A stretch of 64,000 nt of DNA, from positions 223,951,045 to 224,015,044 of the forward strand of contig CM035407.1 in NCBI GenBank assembly GCA_020310875.1, written 5' to 3'. Position numbers and translations under genes: made by a program. Below the pieces are notes generated by a model. That model made no database searches. It was given only the letters and a program-made list of their open reading frames with translations, and had not been told where the DNA came from. Origin of the DNA: Ceratopteris richardii. Lineage: Eukaryota > Streptophyta > Polypodiopsida > Polypodiales > Pteridaceae. Shown here in pieces: positions 1 to 10,449 of this stretch (its first letter is position 1; the number at the start of each line of letters is the position of its first letter).

Positions 1-7
1 TAATTTT

Positions 8-560
8 ATGATTATTCATATAAAATCAGCACCATATCATCCTCAAGCTAATGGTTTAGTAGAAATCACGAATAAAGTATTGTGCAATGTTCTTTCAAAA
101 TTGGTGAATCCAAAAACAACAGATTGGGATCTTCAACTTCATCATGTCCTGTGGGCTTATAAGGTAGCATATAAGACTGCAATAGGAACAACTCATTTAA
201 TCTGGTGTATGGTCAGAATGTAGGATTACCATTAGAATTTCTAATACCAACCCTGAGAGTACCAAATCAATTAGAATGGATAGGAGATGAATTGTGCAAC
301 AGAGTGATGGAATTGGAAAAGTTAGGAGCTTCAAGGTTGCAAGCAGTTTTGAGTATATATGCAAATAAAAAGAAACAAAAAGCATATCATGACGTTCACA
401 TCAAAGATAAGGACTTGCAAGAAGGAGATTTAGTGTTAGCATATACACTTAAAGAACACAATAGAAAACTACAAAAAAGAGGACATGGTCCTTATATTAT
501 CCATTAGATTAGTCATAGTGGAGTAGTACAGTTGGCAAATTTAGATGGATAAATCATGCC
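8..560 (+). pseudogene. Gypsy integrase, end of core and C-terminal domain (Gy1)
   Basis: Remnant of the enzyme that joins retroelement cDNA to chromosomes. The visible start reads SAPYHPQANGLVE, the conserved stretch before the catalytic Glu of the DDE integrase core, followed by the helix rich in W and L (WDLQLHHVLWAYKVAYKT). Then come the C-terminal features of gypsy integrases: LPLEFLIPTLR, a basic linker with KAYHDVHIKDKDLQEGD, and a GPY-like segment (RGHGPYIIH). No chromodomain follows; a retropepsin-like domain begins about 100 bases downstream instead. Fossil, broken. The same block lies inverted at 17731-18281. Confidence 0.85.
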
Positions 561-666
561 AAACTTCATAAGTGGCTGCAGGATCCAAAGGTATAACCAA
601 CCTTTGACTATTGAATATTAGAGGAGACTACAACAAGCTCAACATAGAAAATAGGAGGAGAATAAG

Positions 667-1120
667 ATGAGGTGGGAAGCTCAACTAGAAGCCAAGGAAA
701 GAATGAAGAAATGCAAAAATATAATAGAAGTACTAAAATGTGAGAAACAAACTGGAAAAACAAGAGAATATTTTCCAGTTGTATTTTTGAATTTTAAAGG
801 AGAAAGAGTTAGGGTTTTATTAGATTCAGGATCTCAGGTGAATCTAATAAGTACTGAATTATTGACAAAACTCTAGGCAAAAAGAAAACAAAGTAAGACC
901 CTAATAAAAACATTAGATGGGCAAATAGTTCAAACTCTTTCTACACAAAGCATCATATTGCAAATTGAACAAGAACAAGTGGAAGTAGAATGTGAGGAAT
1001 GGCTAGATGAAATGATGTTTGAACAATTGATTTTAGGGCAAACTTGGATGAAAGATAACAAGGTATCAATTGATTTTGAAAAAAATGGTACTTCATCTAA
1101 ATTTGGCTAATAAAAGAATA
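667..1120 (+). pseudogene. Retropepsin-like domain downstream of integrase (Gy1)
   Basis: Reads as an aspartic-protease-like domain: a basic N-terminal lead (WEAQLEAKERMKKCKN), a beta strand FPVVFLNFKGERVR, the catalytic-type motif LLDSGSQVNLIS, and after about 60 residues a second-half signature, QLILGQTWMKDNKVSIDF, like the ILG(R/Q)xW turn of retropepsins. What is odd is its place: in gypsy elements the protease normally lies between gag and RT, whereas this one follows integrase on the same strand. The same order occurs in the inverted copy at 17190-17640, so it belongs to the family and is not a chance junction. It could be a domesticated clan-AA protease, or a Gag-like protein with a protease fold. 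Fossil, broken. Confidence 0.7.
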
Positions 1121-1343
1121 AACTTAATGAAGAGACCTATACAATGGAAATGGAGAGATTTACTTTCTGTATAGATGAAGAGTTTTCTTAAAAAAAGGGA
1201 TATAATGAGCAATAGAAGGTAGCACTAATCTGATGAGGAAACAAAATCAACAAAATACAGTGATAGAAAGCAAACTCCAACACAAGAAATTTATATATTT
1301 CTCATCACAAGCAGAATAAAAAAGAGAGAATGATTTCACAAAT

Positions 1344-1874
1344 CTGTATATAGCACTTAGGAAACTGGAGACATTGTGGGATGTTTCTTTTGACTTGAAA
1401 TGAGAATTTTAGCTTGTTCTTTAAGATCCTTAATTTTTCATTATCTTTTCCACCTTAGTTGTGAAGAAAATTCCCTCAATTCATGACTTCCAACCAATAA
1501 GGTATCTACATATATGTCTAGTAGGGAGATTGCTTGACTAATTTACACTTGACGGGTAATCTCTTGTGGCTTACCTTGTGATCCCTTATCTTCCTAACCT
1601 CATGCATTTGGGAATTCATCTTGCTTCACTCAAATCTCATCCATAGTGTTTTTGGAATGTGATGCACCAAGGAAATTGTTGGAACATTTTCACTTGCAAA
1701 CTCATCTTGTGGTACTTTTCTGGATTTTTTGGGAATCCCTTCCTTCATAGCTTTCACTCGCTAATAAAAAAATTTTCTTTCACTCTTTTCTATCTAGACG
1801 ACACCCCCAACAAGTGGTTTTATTTAGACACCACTACTTAATTATTTATCTCTGCCACACATTCAACCATGTTC
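1344..1874. other. Unassigned stretch between Gy1 and copia CpK
   Basis: AT-rich sequence with no supported gene. Only short open frames occur and none resembles a known domain. It may hold the remains of an LTR or leader of the copia that follows, but I found no matching terminal repeat in 13870-14540. Confidence 0.4.
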
Positions 1875-2817
1875 TACATCAAGACAAACATGGGATATTT
1901 TTGCTTCTTTGTATGCCATGCATAATGAAGCATGTGTTGCATGCTTGAGGAAGCAACTTGAGGATGTATGTATAGCTTAGAATGAGTCTATGGATGTGTA
2001 TGTGACACACATCAAGGACTTGAAAGAGCAATTGGAAAACATAGATGAGATTATCTTGGATGCATCACTCATCTCTACATTGTTAAAAGGATTACCAGAA
2101 TCTTTCCAAAGCTTTGCTACTACACTTTGATTGGATGCAAAAGGGAATCCCAATATGTATGCATTTGATGAGGTTGTGTCTCTTCTTTTTCAAGAAGAGA
2201 AATCTAGAGTGAATAGGAGTGGTTTGTTTGAGGGAATGCAAGCACTTGCTATATCACAAAAAGGGAAAAGTAAGTATGCTTCAACTTTGGGTTCATCAAA
2301 ACCAAAGCCTCAACCTTCCTCTTCCACTCATTCCTCTAATGATGATTATTTGCAAAAGAAGAAGAGATGCAAATATTTCCGAAAGGCTAATCATACTATT
2401 GATGAATGTAGAAAGCCTTTTAAGCGCAATGAAAAGAAGAAGGAGTTCGGCATGTCTATTGCTAAAAATTCAACAAATGCAAAGAATGATGAAGGTAACA
2501 TGGCTAAAGATTTTTGGGCACATGTTGTTACATGTAATTATGATGCGTCTTTGCATTCTAAATGTATGGTTATGAGTGAGGCTGATTCGGATTGGTTCTT
2601 TGATAGTGGTGCTTCAAAGCACATAACTTCATGCAAAAGATTTTTTGCATCATTGAAAGATGCACCCAAAGGAGGACATGTGGTGTTTGCAAACAATGCC
2701 TCTTATCCTATCATTGGAGTATGAGAAATTGAGCTTACAAATGCAAACGGAGGTGTGATTCTCTTGAAAAATGCATTTTATGTACCCAATATCGAAAAGA
2801 GCTCAATTTGAATTTCA
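1875..2817 (+). pseudogene. Copia gag and protease remnant (CpK)
   Basis: The gag part starts inside the conserved capsid-like region (TWDIFASLYAMHNEA) and runs through SLISTLLKGLPESFQSFATT and AFDEVVSLLFQEE, hallmarks of the copia Gag (UBN2-type) domain. A basic Ser/Pro-rich linker leads to a zinc knuckle (KKRCKYFRKANHTIDECRK, near 2365-2415). The protease follows, with WFFDSGASKHITSCKRFF around 2595-2645, the usual copia pepsin-like active-site region. Fossil, broken in a few places. Related in style to the gag of CpB, CpC and CpD but clearly diverged from it. Confidence 0.8.
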
Positions 2818-3645
2818 TTGATTTCGAAAGTTGGAATTTATATACACTTTGTTGATGATAAGTGTATGGTTCATAATTTCAGCAATGGTGATATTATCGT
2901 GATGTTTGGTACATTATGTAATGGTTTGTATTGCATGGATACCTACATGAGGCCTGCCTTGAATGCCTTGGTTTCTCATACTTCTTCCATGGCTAAAATG
3001 GAGCTTTGGCATGTTCGTTTTGGTCACTTGAACTTCAATAGTTTGATTTACTTGCAAAAGAAGGACATGGTTATTGGTTCGCCAACACTTGAGTCCATTG
3101 AAAAGCATGTATGTGAAGGTTGCATTCTTGAAAATGCACGGTGCTTCATTTTCAAAACATACTTATACATACACTACAAGAAAATTGTAGCTTGTTCGTA
3201 GTGATATATGTGGTCTTGTCAACACTCCATCTTTCGGGAAGCATGTATATTTTGTTACCTTCATTGATTATGCTACTCGTCATACATGGATGTATCCTAC
3301 GAAAGCAAAGAATGAGGTATTTTCTTGCTTCAAAGCATTTTTAGCTATGACTGAAAATTTTTCTTCACACAAGCTTTTGACTCTATGAACAAAACGTGGT
3401 GCTAAATACATGTCACATGAGTTTAATGCTTTTCTTCATGAAAGAGGTATTTCACACCAATGAACTGTGCCATATACACCTTAGCAAAATGGTGTTTTCG
3501 AGCATAAAAATAGAACACTGCTTGACATGGCACAATGTATCGTCAAAGGAAAGCACCTTCTTGACAGGTTTTGGATGGAAGCGTTCATATATGCAAATTA
3601 TGTGTTGAATCACTACCTGTTGATAGGAGAGAAAATGCACGAACA
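2818..3645 (+). pseudogene. Copia pre-integrase and integrase remnant (CpK)
   Basis: The pre-integrase zinc region is visible as ELWHVRFGHLNFNSLIYLQ followed by HVCEGCILENA (about 3000-3135), the HHCC finger that precedes copia integrases. Integrase core remnants follow on the same strand, including a YFVTFIDYATRHTWMYPTKA-like stretch near 3247-3305 and a MEAFIYANYVLNH-like stretch near 3577-3612. The piece stops at the Gy2 boundary near 3645-3660. Fossil with multiple breaks. Confidence 0.75.
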
Positions 3646-3659
3646 AGTGCTAAGTCGGA

Positions 3660-4214
3660 TGTTGAAGTTGTTGAGTCGGAATGTTACTGACTCAGAATTT
3701 TGTTGAGTCTGTATTTTGCTCACTCATAATTTTTAATAAACAATTACAAATTAGTTAGTCCTTCATGTCGCATGATTTTTTGGTCATTGTTTTTTGGTTG
3801 CACGAGTATCTAAGGAGAAGGAGAAGCATCTTTCAAGAAGATCGAGAGAAGAGAGAAGAAGAAGAGCCTAGAGGAAGTCAAAAGGATTCTGTTTACATAA
3901 CTGAGCAGGCTGAAACACAGTCGACGTCATCCAAGATAATCAATTATGAGAAGTGTCGTGATTATCTTTCTTGTAATTCTGCTATTTCAAAGACTTCAAT
4001 CAATATATTTTGTATTCTCTATTCAACGAAAGTGTAGAATCTTGTTTGTTTTAGTAAATTTGGTCTGACAGAGTATTCTATCGCAACATAAAATAGTATT
4101 GAATCTGAAGTACGTGTGCAAGTATTTTTCTCTATGTGTGAAGATCAGTGCTGAGGTTAAATTTTTAAAAGTTTGCAAGTTGTGTAAGTAGCTATGTGTT
4201 CTTGAACCCAAACA
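3660..4214 (+). repeat. Proposed 5' LTR of Gy2
   Basis: Starts TGTTGAAG next to the copia integrase remnant and ends near TGAACCCAAACA, about 45 bases before the gag ORF. Weakly similar to 12487-13108 at both ends. Very diverged, so the limits are approximate. Confidence 0.4.
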
Positions 4215-4257
4215 CATTTGACAATCCTACTGCATTTGCTAAAGAAACAAGAGATGC

Positions 4258-5317
4258 ATGAAAGGAAGAAGAGGAAGATTTAGTAAAGTTTATTATACAA
4301 GAGTGCAAGCAAAAGCAGATAACGTGGAGTCATCTTCTGAATTTTATGATCGGTATAAAACACAAGAGGAATCTAACCTAGAAAGTGAAGAGGAGGAAGG
4401 AGGAACAAGTGCAACTAAAGCTAGGCTGGTGGGCAGTATACTAGGAGTGCTATTCCCAACAGAAGCATTTGTAAGACTTAGAAGACAACTCCAATTCGAC
4501 CCACTTGAAGGGACGACCAGTCAAAGAAATAGGTGTACACCTCAGCCACAACCAATGGTGCAACAAAGTAGCTCATTTTAGGGGAAGTTCTAAAGAAGAT
4601 GTTGATTGCCATGTGGCTCAATTCAAAATCAAATGGACAGCTAATGGATACCCGGCTATCTATGGGGATGACATTAAGCTCCAACAATTGGCTGCCACGT
4701 TGGAAGGATGAGCTATGAGCTAGTTCAGTCAATATGGTATTGCTCATTTTGCTACATATGACGATTTAAAAATAGAATTTTTGCAATGATTTAGAAAAGA
4801 AAAGACTCCTTCTGATGTATTAAGGAAGCTGAGAGCCATCAAACAAAAAACCATGTTAGCGGAAGACTATGCTCAGAAGTTCAGGAGTTTAATGGAAAGA
4901 TTGCAAGGTAATGAACGACCTACTGATGAGATGTTGGCAGGATATTTTTTGAAAGGATTAAGAAGCACAATTAGGCATGCGGTTGCAAGTGTGGACATTG
5001 CAAATGGCTTTGATGTATTAGTGTTAGCAGCGGCACGTGTGGAAAGAAGGTTTGGACGAGCAAAAAAGAGGAAATCTGATTCTGGGTCAGAGACTGAATC
5101 TGATTCAGAAACGGAGTTTGGCAAGAGTTCGAATGATTCTGACTCTGATGGCCACGATGAAGAAATAGTGGGGAAAAAGCATCGCAAGCATAAGGTCAAG
5201 CAAAGTAAAGAGGAGGCATGGATTAATAAGTTAAAGAGACATGGATATTCTATAGTAGCTCCAAAGGAAAAGAGATTTTGTGATATCTGTGATAAAGAGG
5301 GGCATACAACAAATTAG
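4258..5317 (+). pseudogene. Gypsy gag with zinc knuckle (Gy2)
   Basis: Remnant of the structural Gag protein. It begins with a basic, then acidic N-terminal region. The capsid-type region (about 4590-5030) contains DVDCHVAQFKIKWTANGYP, LAEDYAQKFRSLMERL and GYFLKGLRSTIRHAV, the retrotransposon gag pattern of plant gypsy elements. A Ser/Glu/Asp-rich acidic stretch (about 5075-5165) and a basic stretch (KKHRKHKVKQ) follow. The last part holds a zinc-knuckle start, FCDICDKEGHTTN, with CX2CX4H spacing. Fossil, broken in several places. RT and integrase follow in standard gypsy order. Confidence 0.8.
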
Positions 5318-6060
5318 TCTTGGTACAACCCCAAGCATAGAGGCCAAAGTTTACGGCAAGATAATAGGAATATTAATGAAGTAGCGGCCAATCAGGCTAT
5401 TCCAGTCCAAGGGCGGGGTAACTTTTAGAGGAAGCAACAAGTAAGACCACCATGGAGAGACCAAGGGAACCAACAAGGGAATAACCAGCAAGGGAATCAG
5501 CAGGGTCGCCCACCACGGGTGATGCCTTGTGCATAATATTCAGCTCTCGATCATTGGATAGGGCCGAATTATCCCTTGTGGGTAAAGCATAGGGAAGAAA
5601 GAGATATACCCGTTAACAGGTATAATCAGAATAATCAACAAGGGCAACATCAACAACAGAGGCAGCAGACAGCTCAGGCAAATGCCATGCTTATTGAATG
5701 GTCAGATCAAGATGATAGAGGGCTGATGCACCAGGTACATCTGAGGGAATACACGTTAAGAAGGATAACCAATGGCAGTGTGATTGTAAACAATGTGGGA
5801 AAGGCAAAGAAGTCGAAGTGTTGGTAGTTACAAGATCAAAAAATAAAGGACCTATTAATTGGCAAGAACAAAGGCACATCAGAGACAAGGTCTTGAAGCA
5901 AGTTCAGCACGAGCACCATAAATAGGTAAGGTGTGGAAGTCAGACTGAACAACAACAAGAAGTGGAGTTGATACCTTCAATAATAGAGGGGAACAGGGGT
6001 CAGAGTAAGCAAGATCCGAAAAAAGATTGGTTTGACAGAATCATTAGCTCACCGTTATAG
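5318..6060 (+). pseudogene. Gln/Asn-rich linker between gag and protease (Gy2)
   Basis: Continues the Gag-side coding in pieces. It shows Gln/Asn/Gly-rich low-complexity stretches (near 5455-5510, and NQNNQQGQHQQQRQQ near 5628-5670), then ANAMLIEWSDQDDRGL and a short basic tail. No catalytic motif is visible. Such linkers are common in plant Gag-Pol precursors. Fossil. Confidence 0.6.
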
Positions 6061-6849
6061 TTGTGTTTGGATCAACTGTTGTCTTTGGTACCAGCATTTC
6101 GAGAGAAGTTGTTGAAGAGGTTACTTGGGCAACATGCAGTGCCAGAAAGTAGGTTCGTGCCTTCAACTTCAGCCAATAGTATTGATCCAACAGATGTTGA
6201 CTTTGTAGTGCCAGTAATTCAGGTACAATACAACCAGAGGTGATTTGATGAAGTGTTTCTTGATGGAGGATCAGGGGTAAATATATTACCTGAGCATATT
6301 TTTATAGAAATGGGAAAAGGGGCATTGGCCCCAGCACCTTTTCAGGTCAAAATGGCGGATCAAACTCGAGTTCAGCCGGTTGGCATTCTGAAGCAGCAAC
6401 AGATAATCATTTCAGGAATGACATTTATGATAAATTTTATTGTCATTAGAATGTCGGAGTCAGCATATCCGTATGAAATGTTGTTAGGGAGACCTTGGTT
6501 TAGAATTGCTAAAGTCAAGCAAGATTGGGGTCTGAATGTGGTAATGATCACAAAGGGTAGAAAGCAAGTCACAATTCCTATGCGAGGAAGAAGAAATATG
6601 TCAGTACAGGAGAAACCACTCATGGCTCAGGCAATTAACTTAGCGGATGAGATAGAAGATGATGAAGAGGAAAAGTTTTTGCAAGCAAATCCAACGGTGG
6701 TACCGGTTTTAGAAGTTGATGTGGCAGGAGTATTAAGTAAGGATAATCTGATTGCGCACAATGTAGAAGGGCCAATTCCAGGTGAACAGGTTGCAGCTGC
6801 ACAAATACAAAAGATATTAGAGCAAAGTATGGAAATTCTGGTACAGTAG
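6061..6849 (+). pseudogene. Gypsy retropepsin and linker (Gy2)
   Basis: Protease that would cut the Gag-Pol precursor. The active-site region reads FLDGGSGVNILPEHIF (near 6258-6305), followed by PFQVKMADQTRVQPVGIL, a long hydrophobic strand and EMLLGRPWFRIAKVKQDWG, the LLGRPW signature of gypsy proteases. The rest is an acidic linker (DEIEDDEEEKFL) leading to RT. The order protease, linker, RT is as expected. Fossil; some parts remain in long open stretches. Confidence 0.85.
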
Positions 6850-6852
6850 CAG

Positions 6853-7815
6853 GTGGAACAACAAGAGAGAGAAATAATAACTCTGGCAGAACGGGTATAC
6901 GAGCAGAAGTATGCAGGTGTTACGAGGGTCAAGGAGGAGGAGCTTCAAGAGGTTAATTTAGGAACAGAAGTTGAACCAAAGATGGTGCGGATTGGTAAAA
7001 CATTGGAAGGAAAGTTTAGGGAGGATCTCATTTGCTTACTAAAAGAGTATGTTGATGTGTTTGCTTGGGATTACACTCAAGTGAAAGGTATAGACCCTGA
7101 TTTGCATCAACATCATATTAATTTGAAGACGGATGCAATACCCGTAGCACAACAAAGATATAGAATGAAGCCTAACTTTGCTAAACAGGTGAAGGAAGAC
7201 ATTGATAAACTACTAGCAGTCGGATTTATCAAACCTGTGAATCACGTGACTTGGCTATCTCCTATTATAGTGGTCTCGAAAAAGAATGGGAAGCTCAGAA
7301 TTTGTGTTGATTATAGAAAGTTAAATGTGGCAATGGTTACAGATCCGTTTTCTATGCCATTTTGTGATGCAGTGTTGGATGCAGTAGCAGGGCATGGAAT
7401 GTATAGTTTCTTGGATGGATTTTCAGGGTATAATCAGATTAGTGTTGCTGAGGAGGATCAGCATAAAACAACATTTATCACTGAATTTGGTGCCTATGTG
7501 TTTACAATCATGAGTTTTGGTTTGAAGAATGGACCACCATCGTTCAATTATGTGGCGCATAAAGTGTTTGAGCCTTATTTACAGGATTTTATGCAAGTAT
7601 TTGTAGTTGATTTTTTGGTTTTTGGTAAGATGATTCAGCATTTCTTGCACCTGAAATTATGTTTTGATAGATGTCGGCAGTTTAGGTTGGTGTTGAATCC
7701 GTTTAAGAGTGTTATTGTTGTCAGAAGTGGTATTTTATTGGGCCATGTTAAGGGATGGCTATTGATATTAAGAAGATTGAAGCTATTAGCACAGCTAAAG
7801 CACCGACCAACATGA
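6853..7815 (+). pseudogene. Gypsy reverse transcriptase (Gy2)
   Basis: RNA-dependent DNA polymerase domain. Visible blocks are FAWDYTQVKGIDPDLHQHHI, AVGFIKPVNHVTWLSPIIVV, KKNGKLRICVDYRKLNVA, the palm block FLDGFSGYNQISVAEEDQHK, TTFITEFGAYVFTIMSFGLK, and LNPFKSVIVVRSGILLGH near the end. These match plant gypsy RTs of the type with a GLDP/GIDP lead. RNase H follows in an overlapping stretch. Fossil, broken. Confidence 0.9.
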
Positions 7816-8411
7816 AAGAAGTAATGCAGTTCCTGGGTCAGATTAAGTGGCATTCTAGATACTTAAGGTACTTAGCAAATATTTCTCTACCGCTTACGCA
7901 TTTGACCAAAAAGGATGTTCCATTTGTGTGGGCAGGTGCTCAAGAGAAAGCATTTCAATTGTTAAAAAAGATGGTGTCGGTAGCACCACTTTTGCAACCA
8001 CCTGATTGGTCATTGCCATTTCACATATTTGTTGATGCATCGGATGTGGCTGTAGGATCAGTTTTGATGCAGCAAAAAGACAAAGGATGGTATAGACCTG
8101 TCTATTATGCTAGTAGAGTATTGTGTGCCACTGAAAGAAATTACCTAGTAACGGAAAGGGAAGCTTTGGCAATGGTATATGCTCTTAACAAGTTTCGACA
8201 TTATTTGTTGGGCAATAAGGTGTTTTTTCATGTGGATCATCAGGCTTTGGTCTACTTAATCAAGAAGCCCTTATTAACAGGACGATTAGCCAAGTGGATG
8301 CTTTTATTACAAGAATTTGATTTTGTGATTATGCATACTCCAAGAAAAGAGCATGAAATGGCAGATTATTTTAGTAGATTGGATTCAGGAGAAGCACACA
8401 GGTGTAATTGA
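7755..8411 (+). pseudogene. Gypsy RT end and RNase H (Gy2)
   Basis: Starts with the end of RT (MKEVMQFLGQIKWHSRYLRY, then LPLTHLTKKDVPFVW) and passes into RNase H: FHIFVDASDVAVGSVLMQQ, PVYYASRVLCATERNYLVTE, REALAMVYALNKFRHYLLG and FFHVDHQALVYLI, ending with EHEMADYFSRLDSGE. These are the standard gypsy RNase H blocks (D, E, D positions in VDAS, TERE and ADYFSR). Fossil, with a long open stretch left. Confidence 0.9.
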
Positions 8412-8594
8412 TGCATTTCCGAATGCTGAGTTGTTTAATTCATAAGTGGTGGAGGCAGATTCTTGGTATGACCAATTATTAGTTTTCTTAACTAAGGGTT
8501 TATTACCACAGTACTTTACACCTGATTAGAGGAAGAAGTTTGCACTTAAAAGTAGGCCATATTTGGTTATAGCTGGGCATTATACAAAAAAGGG

Positions 8595-9720
8595 GTGGAT
8601 CAGGTCATAAGGAGGTGTGTACCAGAATTTGAGCAACTAGCAGTTTTACAGGAAGCACATTCAGGTCTAGCAGGAGGTCATTTGTCAAGGGATATTACAG
8701 GGAAGAAGGTGTTACAAGCTGGGTTGTGGTGGCCAACTGTTTTAAAGGATGCGCATGAGTATGCTAAAGGATGTGTGATTTGTCAAAAGTTGGGCCAACC
8801 TAATAATTTGGATCGGATGTCTGATCATCCAGTTTTACCATTGGATCCTTTCCAAAAATGGGGCATGGATTTTGTGGGGCCCATTAAACCCACTACTCAA
8901 AGGGGAAGTAGATATATACTTGTAGCAACAGATTATTGTACGAAATGGGTGGAAGCAGTGGCTTTGAAGGACAATAAGGCAACAAGTGTGGCAAAATTTC
9001 TTTACTATAATATTATGACCAGGTTTGGGTGTCCGATTGAGTTGGTGAGTGACAGAGGTACCCATTTGCTTAATGAGGTGATTTCAGAATTAACAAGAAT
9101 TCATTTAATCATGCATAAAAAGACTACGGCATATCATCCATAAGCAAATGGTCAAGCCAAAAGTATGAATAAAACCTTAATGCGTATTCTTAAAAAGCTA
9201 GTGCATGACAATCAGAAAAATTGGGATTTGTTACTCGACTCAGCTTTATGGTCATTCAGAACAGCATTTAAAGTGACAACAAGAATGACACCATTCCGAT
9301 TGGTATATTGTTTGGAGGCTGTCGTACCTATGGAATTTGTAGTTCCTAGTTTGCGAATCACGGCGGAAAAGATGTCTACTGAGCTATCAGTTAAACACAG
9401 GAGCAAATATCTTCTTCAAATGGAGGAGGATCGTTTGGTAAGTGCATACATTACAGAGGTAATTCAAAGGAGGAGACAAGCTTGGGTGAACCAGAATGTG
9501 AAGTTTAAGTTCTTTAAAGAAGGAGATTGGGTGATGGTGTATAATTCTAAATCTTGGACCGTATCCAGGAAAGCTTACATTGAGATATAAGGGCCCATAT
9601 CAGATTGTGCAGGATTTAGGACAAGGAACCTTTTGAGTGGCAGATGTGTTTGGCACAAGGATGGACAAGCCAATCAATGGATTTAGGCTGAAATTATTTC
9701 AGGGGAAGCCGCCACATTTG
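8595..9720 (+). pseudogene. Gypsy integrase (Gy2)
   Basis: The zinc-binding part reads LQEAHSGLAGGHLSRD followed by CVICQKLGQ (H2C2 finger). The core shows KWGMDFVGPIKP, YILVATDYCTKWVEAVAL and FGCPIELVSDRGTHLLNE, then TTAYHP, NKTLMRILKKLVHD and NWDLLLDSALWSFRTAFK. The C-terminal part has LVYCLEAVVPMEFVVPSLR, FKEGDWV, a GPYQIVQDLGQGTF-like module near 9592-9635 and PINGFRLKLFQGKPP. There is no chromodomain. A further coding region follows downstream. Fossil with several breaks. Confidence 0.88.
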
Positions 9721-10449
9721 GATTGGTTATCTTCTAATGTTGTGCAAGTGGTCCAGGATTCTGCAAATCAAATAAACAAGGTTTGTGATCATTGTAGTAA
9801 AAGATCTTATTTCTCTACATTTTCATCAGTGGTGAAGTGTTTTTTGGATTCTTGTTGGCCCAAAATTACAATAAGGACCTTCTTACGATTACAAACGGTT
9901 CCATGCCTAAAGTGGCACTACAACATTTTGCTAAGGGTTATTCTAGAGCCAAAAATTGGGAATGAGGTGTGCATGGATTGGAGTGCAGGTGCTAAGGGGC
10001 ATTTCAAGTCAGCAACTAATGATGTTTTGGAAACAAGTATAACAAAAATTGCAAGTGGTTAGAGGCAAGAGGAGTAGATATATCAGGGGGAACATGAACA
10101 GAATGATAGTGCTCAACTAGCTGTTATCTTGCAAAGTAAGGTTAGTTGGACTTTGGTGGTCGGAAGTTCGTGCACTAGAAAAAATAGTGTTGAGGAATTT
10201 AAATATCCGTTTGGTATTCTTGAAGTGCGCATTAGTTTTAAGTTCCATGATTATTCAAGCACGTGTCAAAGATCGTTTAAGTGGGTTATGGAAATGCAGG
10301 GAAATAGGCTACTAATGATTTTTAAAGAGATCCATACTAGAATATTATGGCATCGCATGAAGTGGTATGTGAGTAAGTACGTCAAGCATTTCTGTCAGTG
10401 GCAGGTCGAACATTCGCACTTGTGGAGCTTGTATTCTCAGTACTACTTT
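9721..10449 (+). other. Spacer between integrase and 3' ORF (Gy2)
   Basis: Open stretches exist but show no known domain. It may be an untranslated or spliced region that allows expression of the 3' ORF, as in other plant gypsy elements with a gene after integrase. That is inference only. Confidence 0.4.

Larger units (their letters stand above)
1..1343 (+). mobile_element. Gy1: 3' part of a Ty3/gypsy fossil
   Basis: Fragment of the same gypsy family as the large minus-strand fossil Gy3. It carries the end of the integrase core, the integrase C-terminal part and then a retropepsin-like domain. The whole stretch is collinear with the reverse complement of 16911-18281; at protein level the two retropepsin-like pieces differ at about 7 of 69 residues. 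Similarity starts at base 1, so the element probably continues to the left of the window. It ends near 1343, beyond which the two copies stop matching. Broken, with several breaks. No LTR is visible. The match to the inverted partner is certain; the gypsy assignment rests on the integrase motif SAPYHPQANG. Confidence 0.85.

Noticed and set aside
667-1120. Retropepsin-like domain as the start of a new, separate element
   Set aside because: The same integrase-then-protease order and spacing occur in the inverted copy at 17190-18289, so it belongs to one family.
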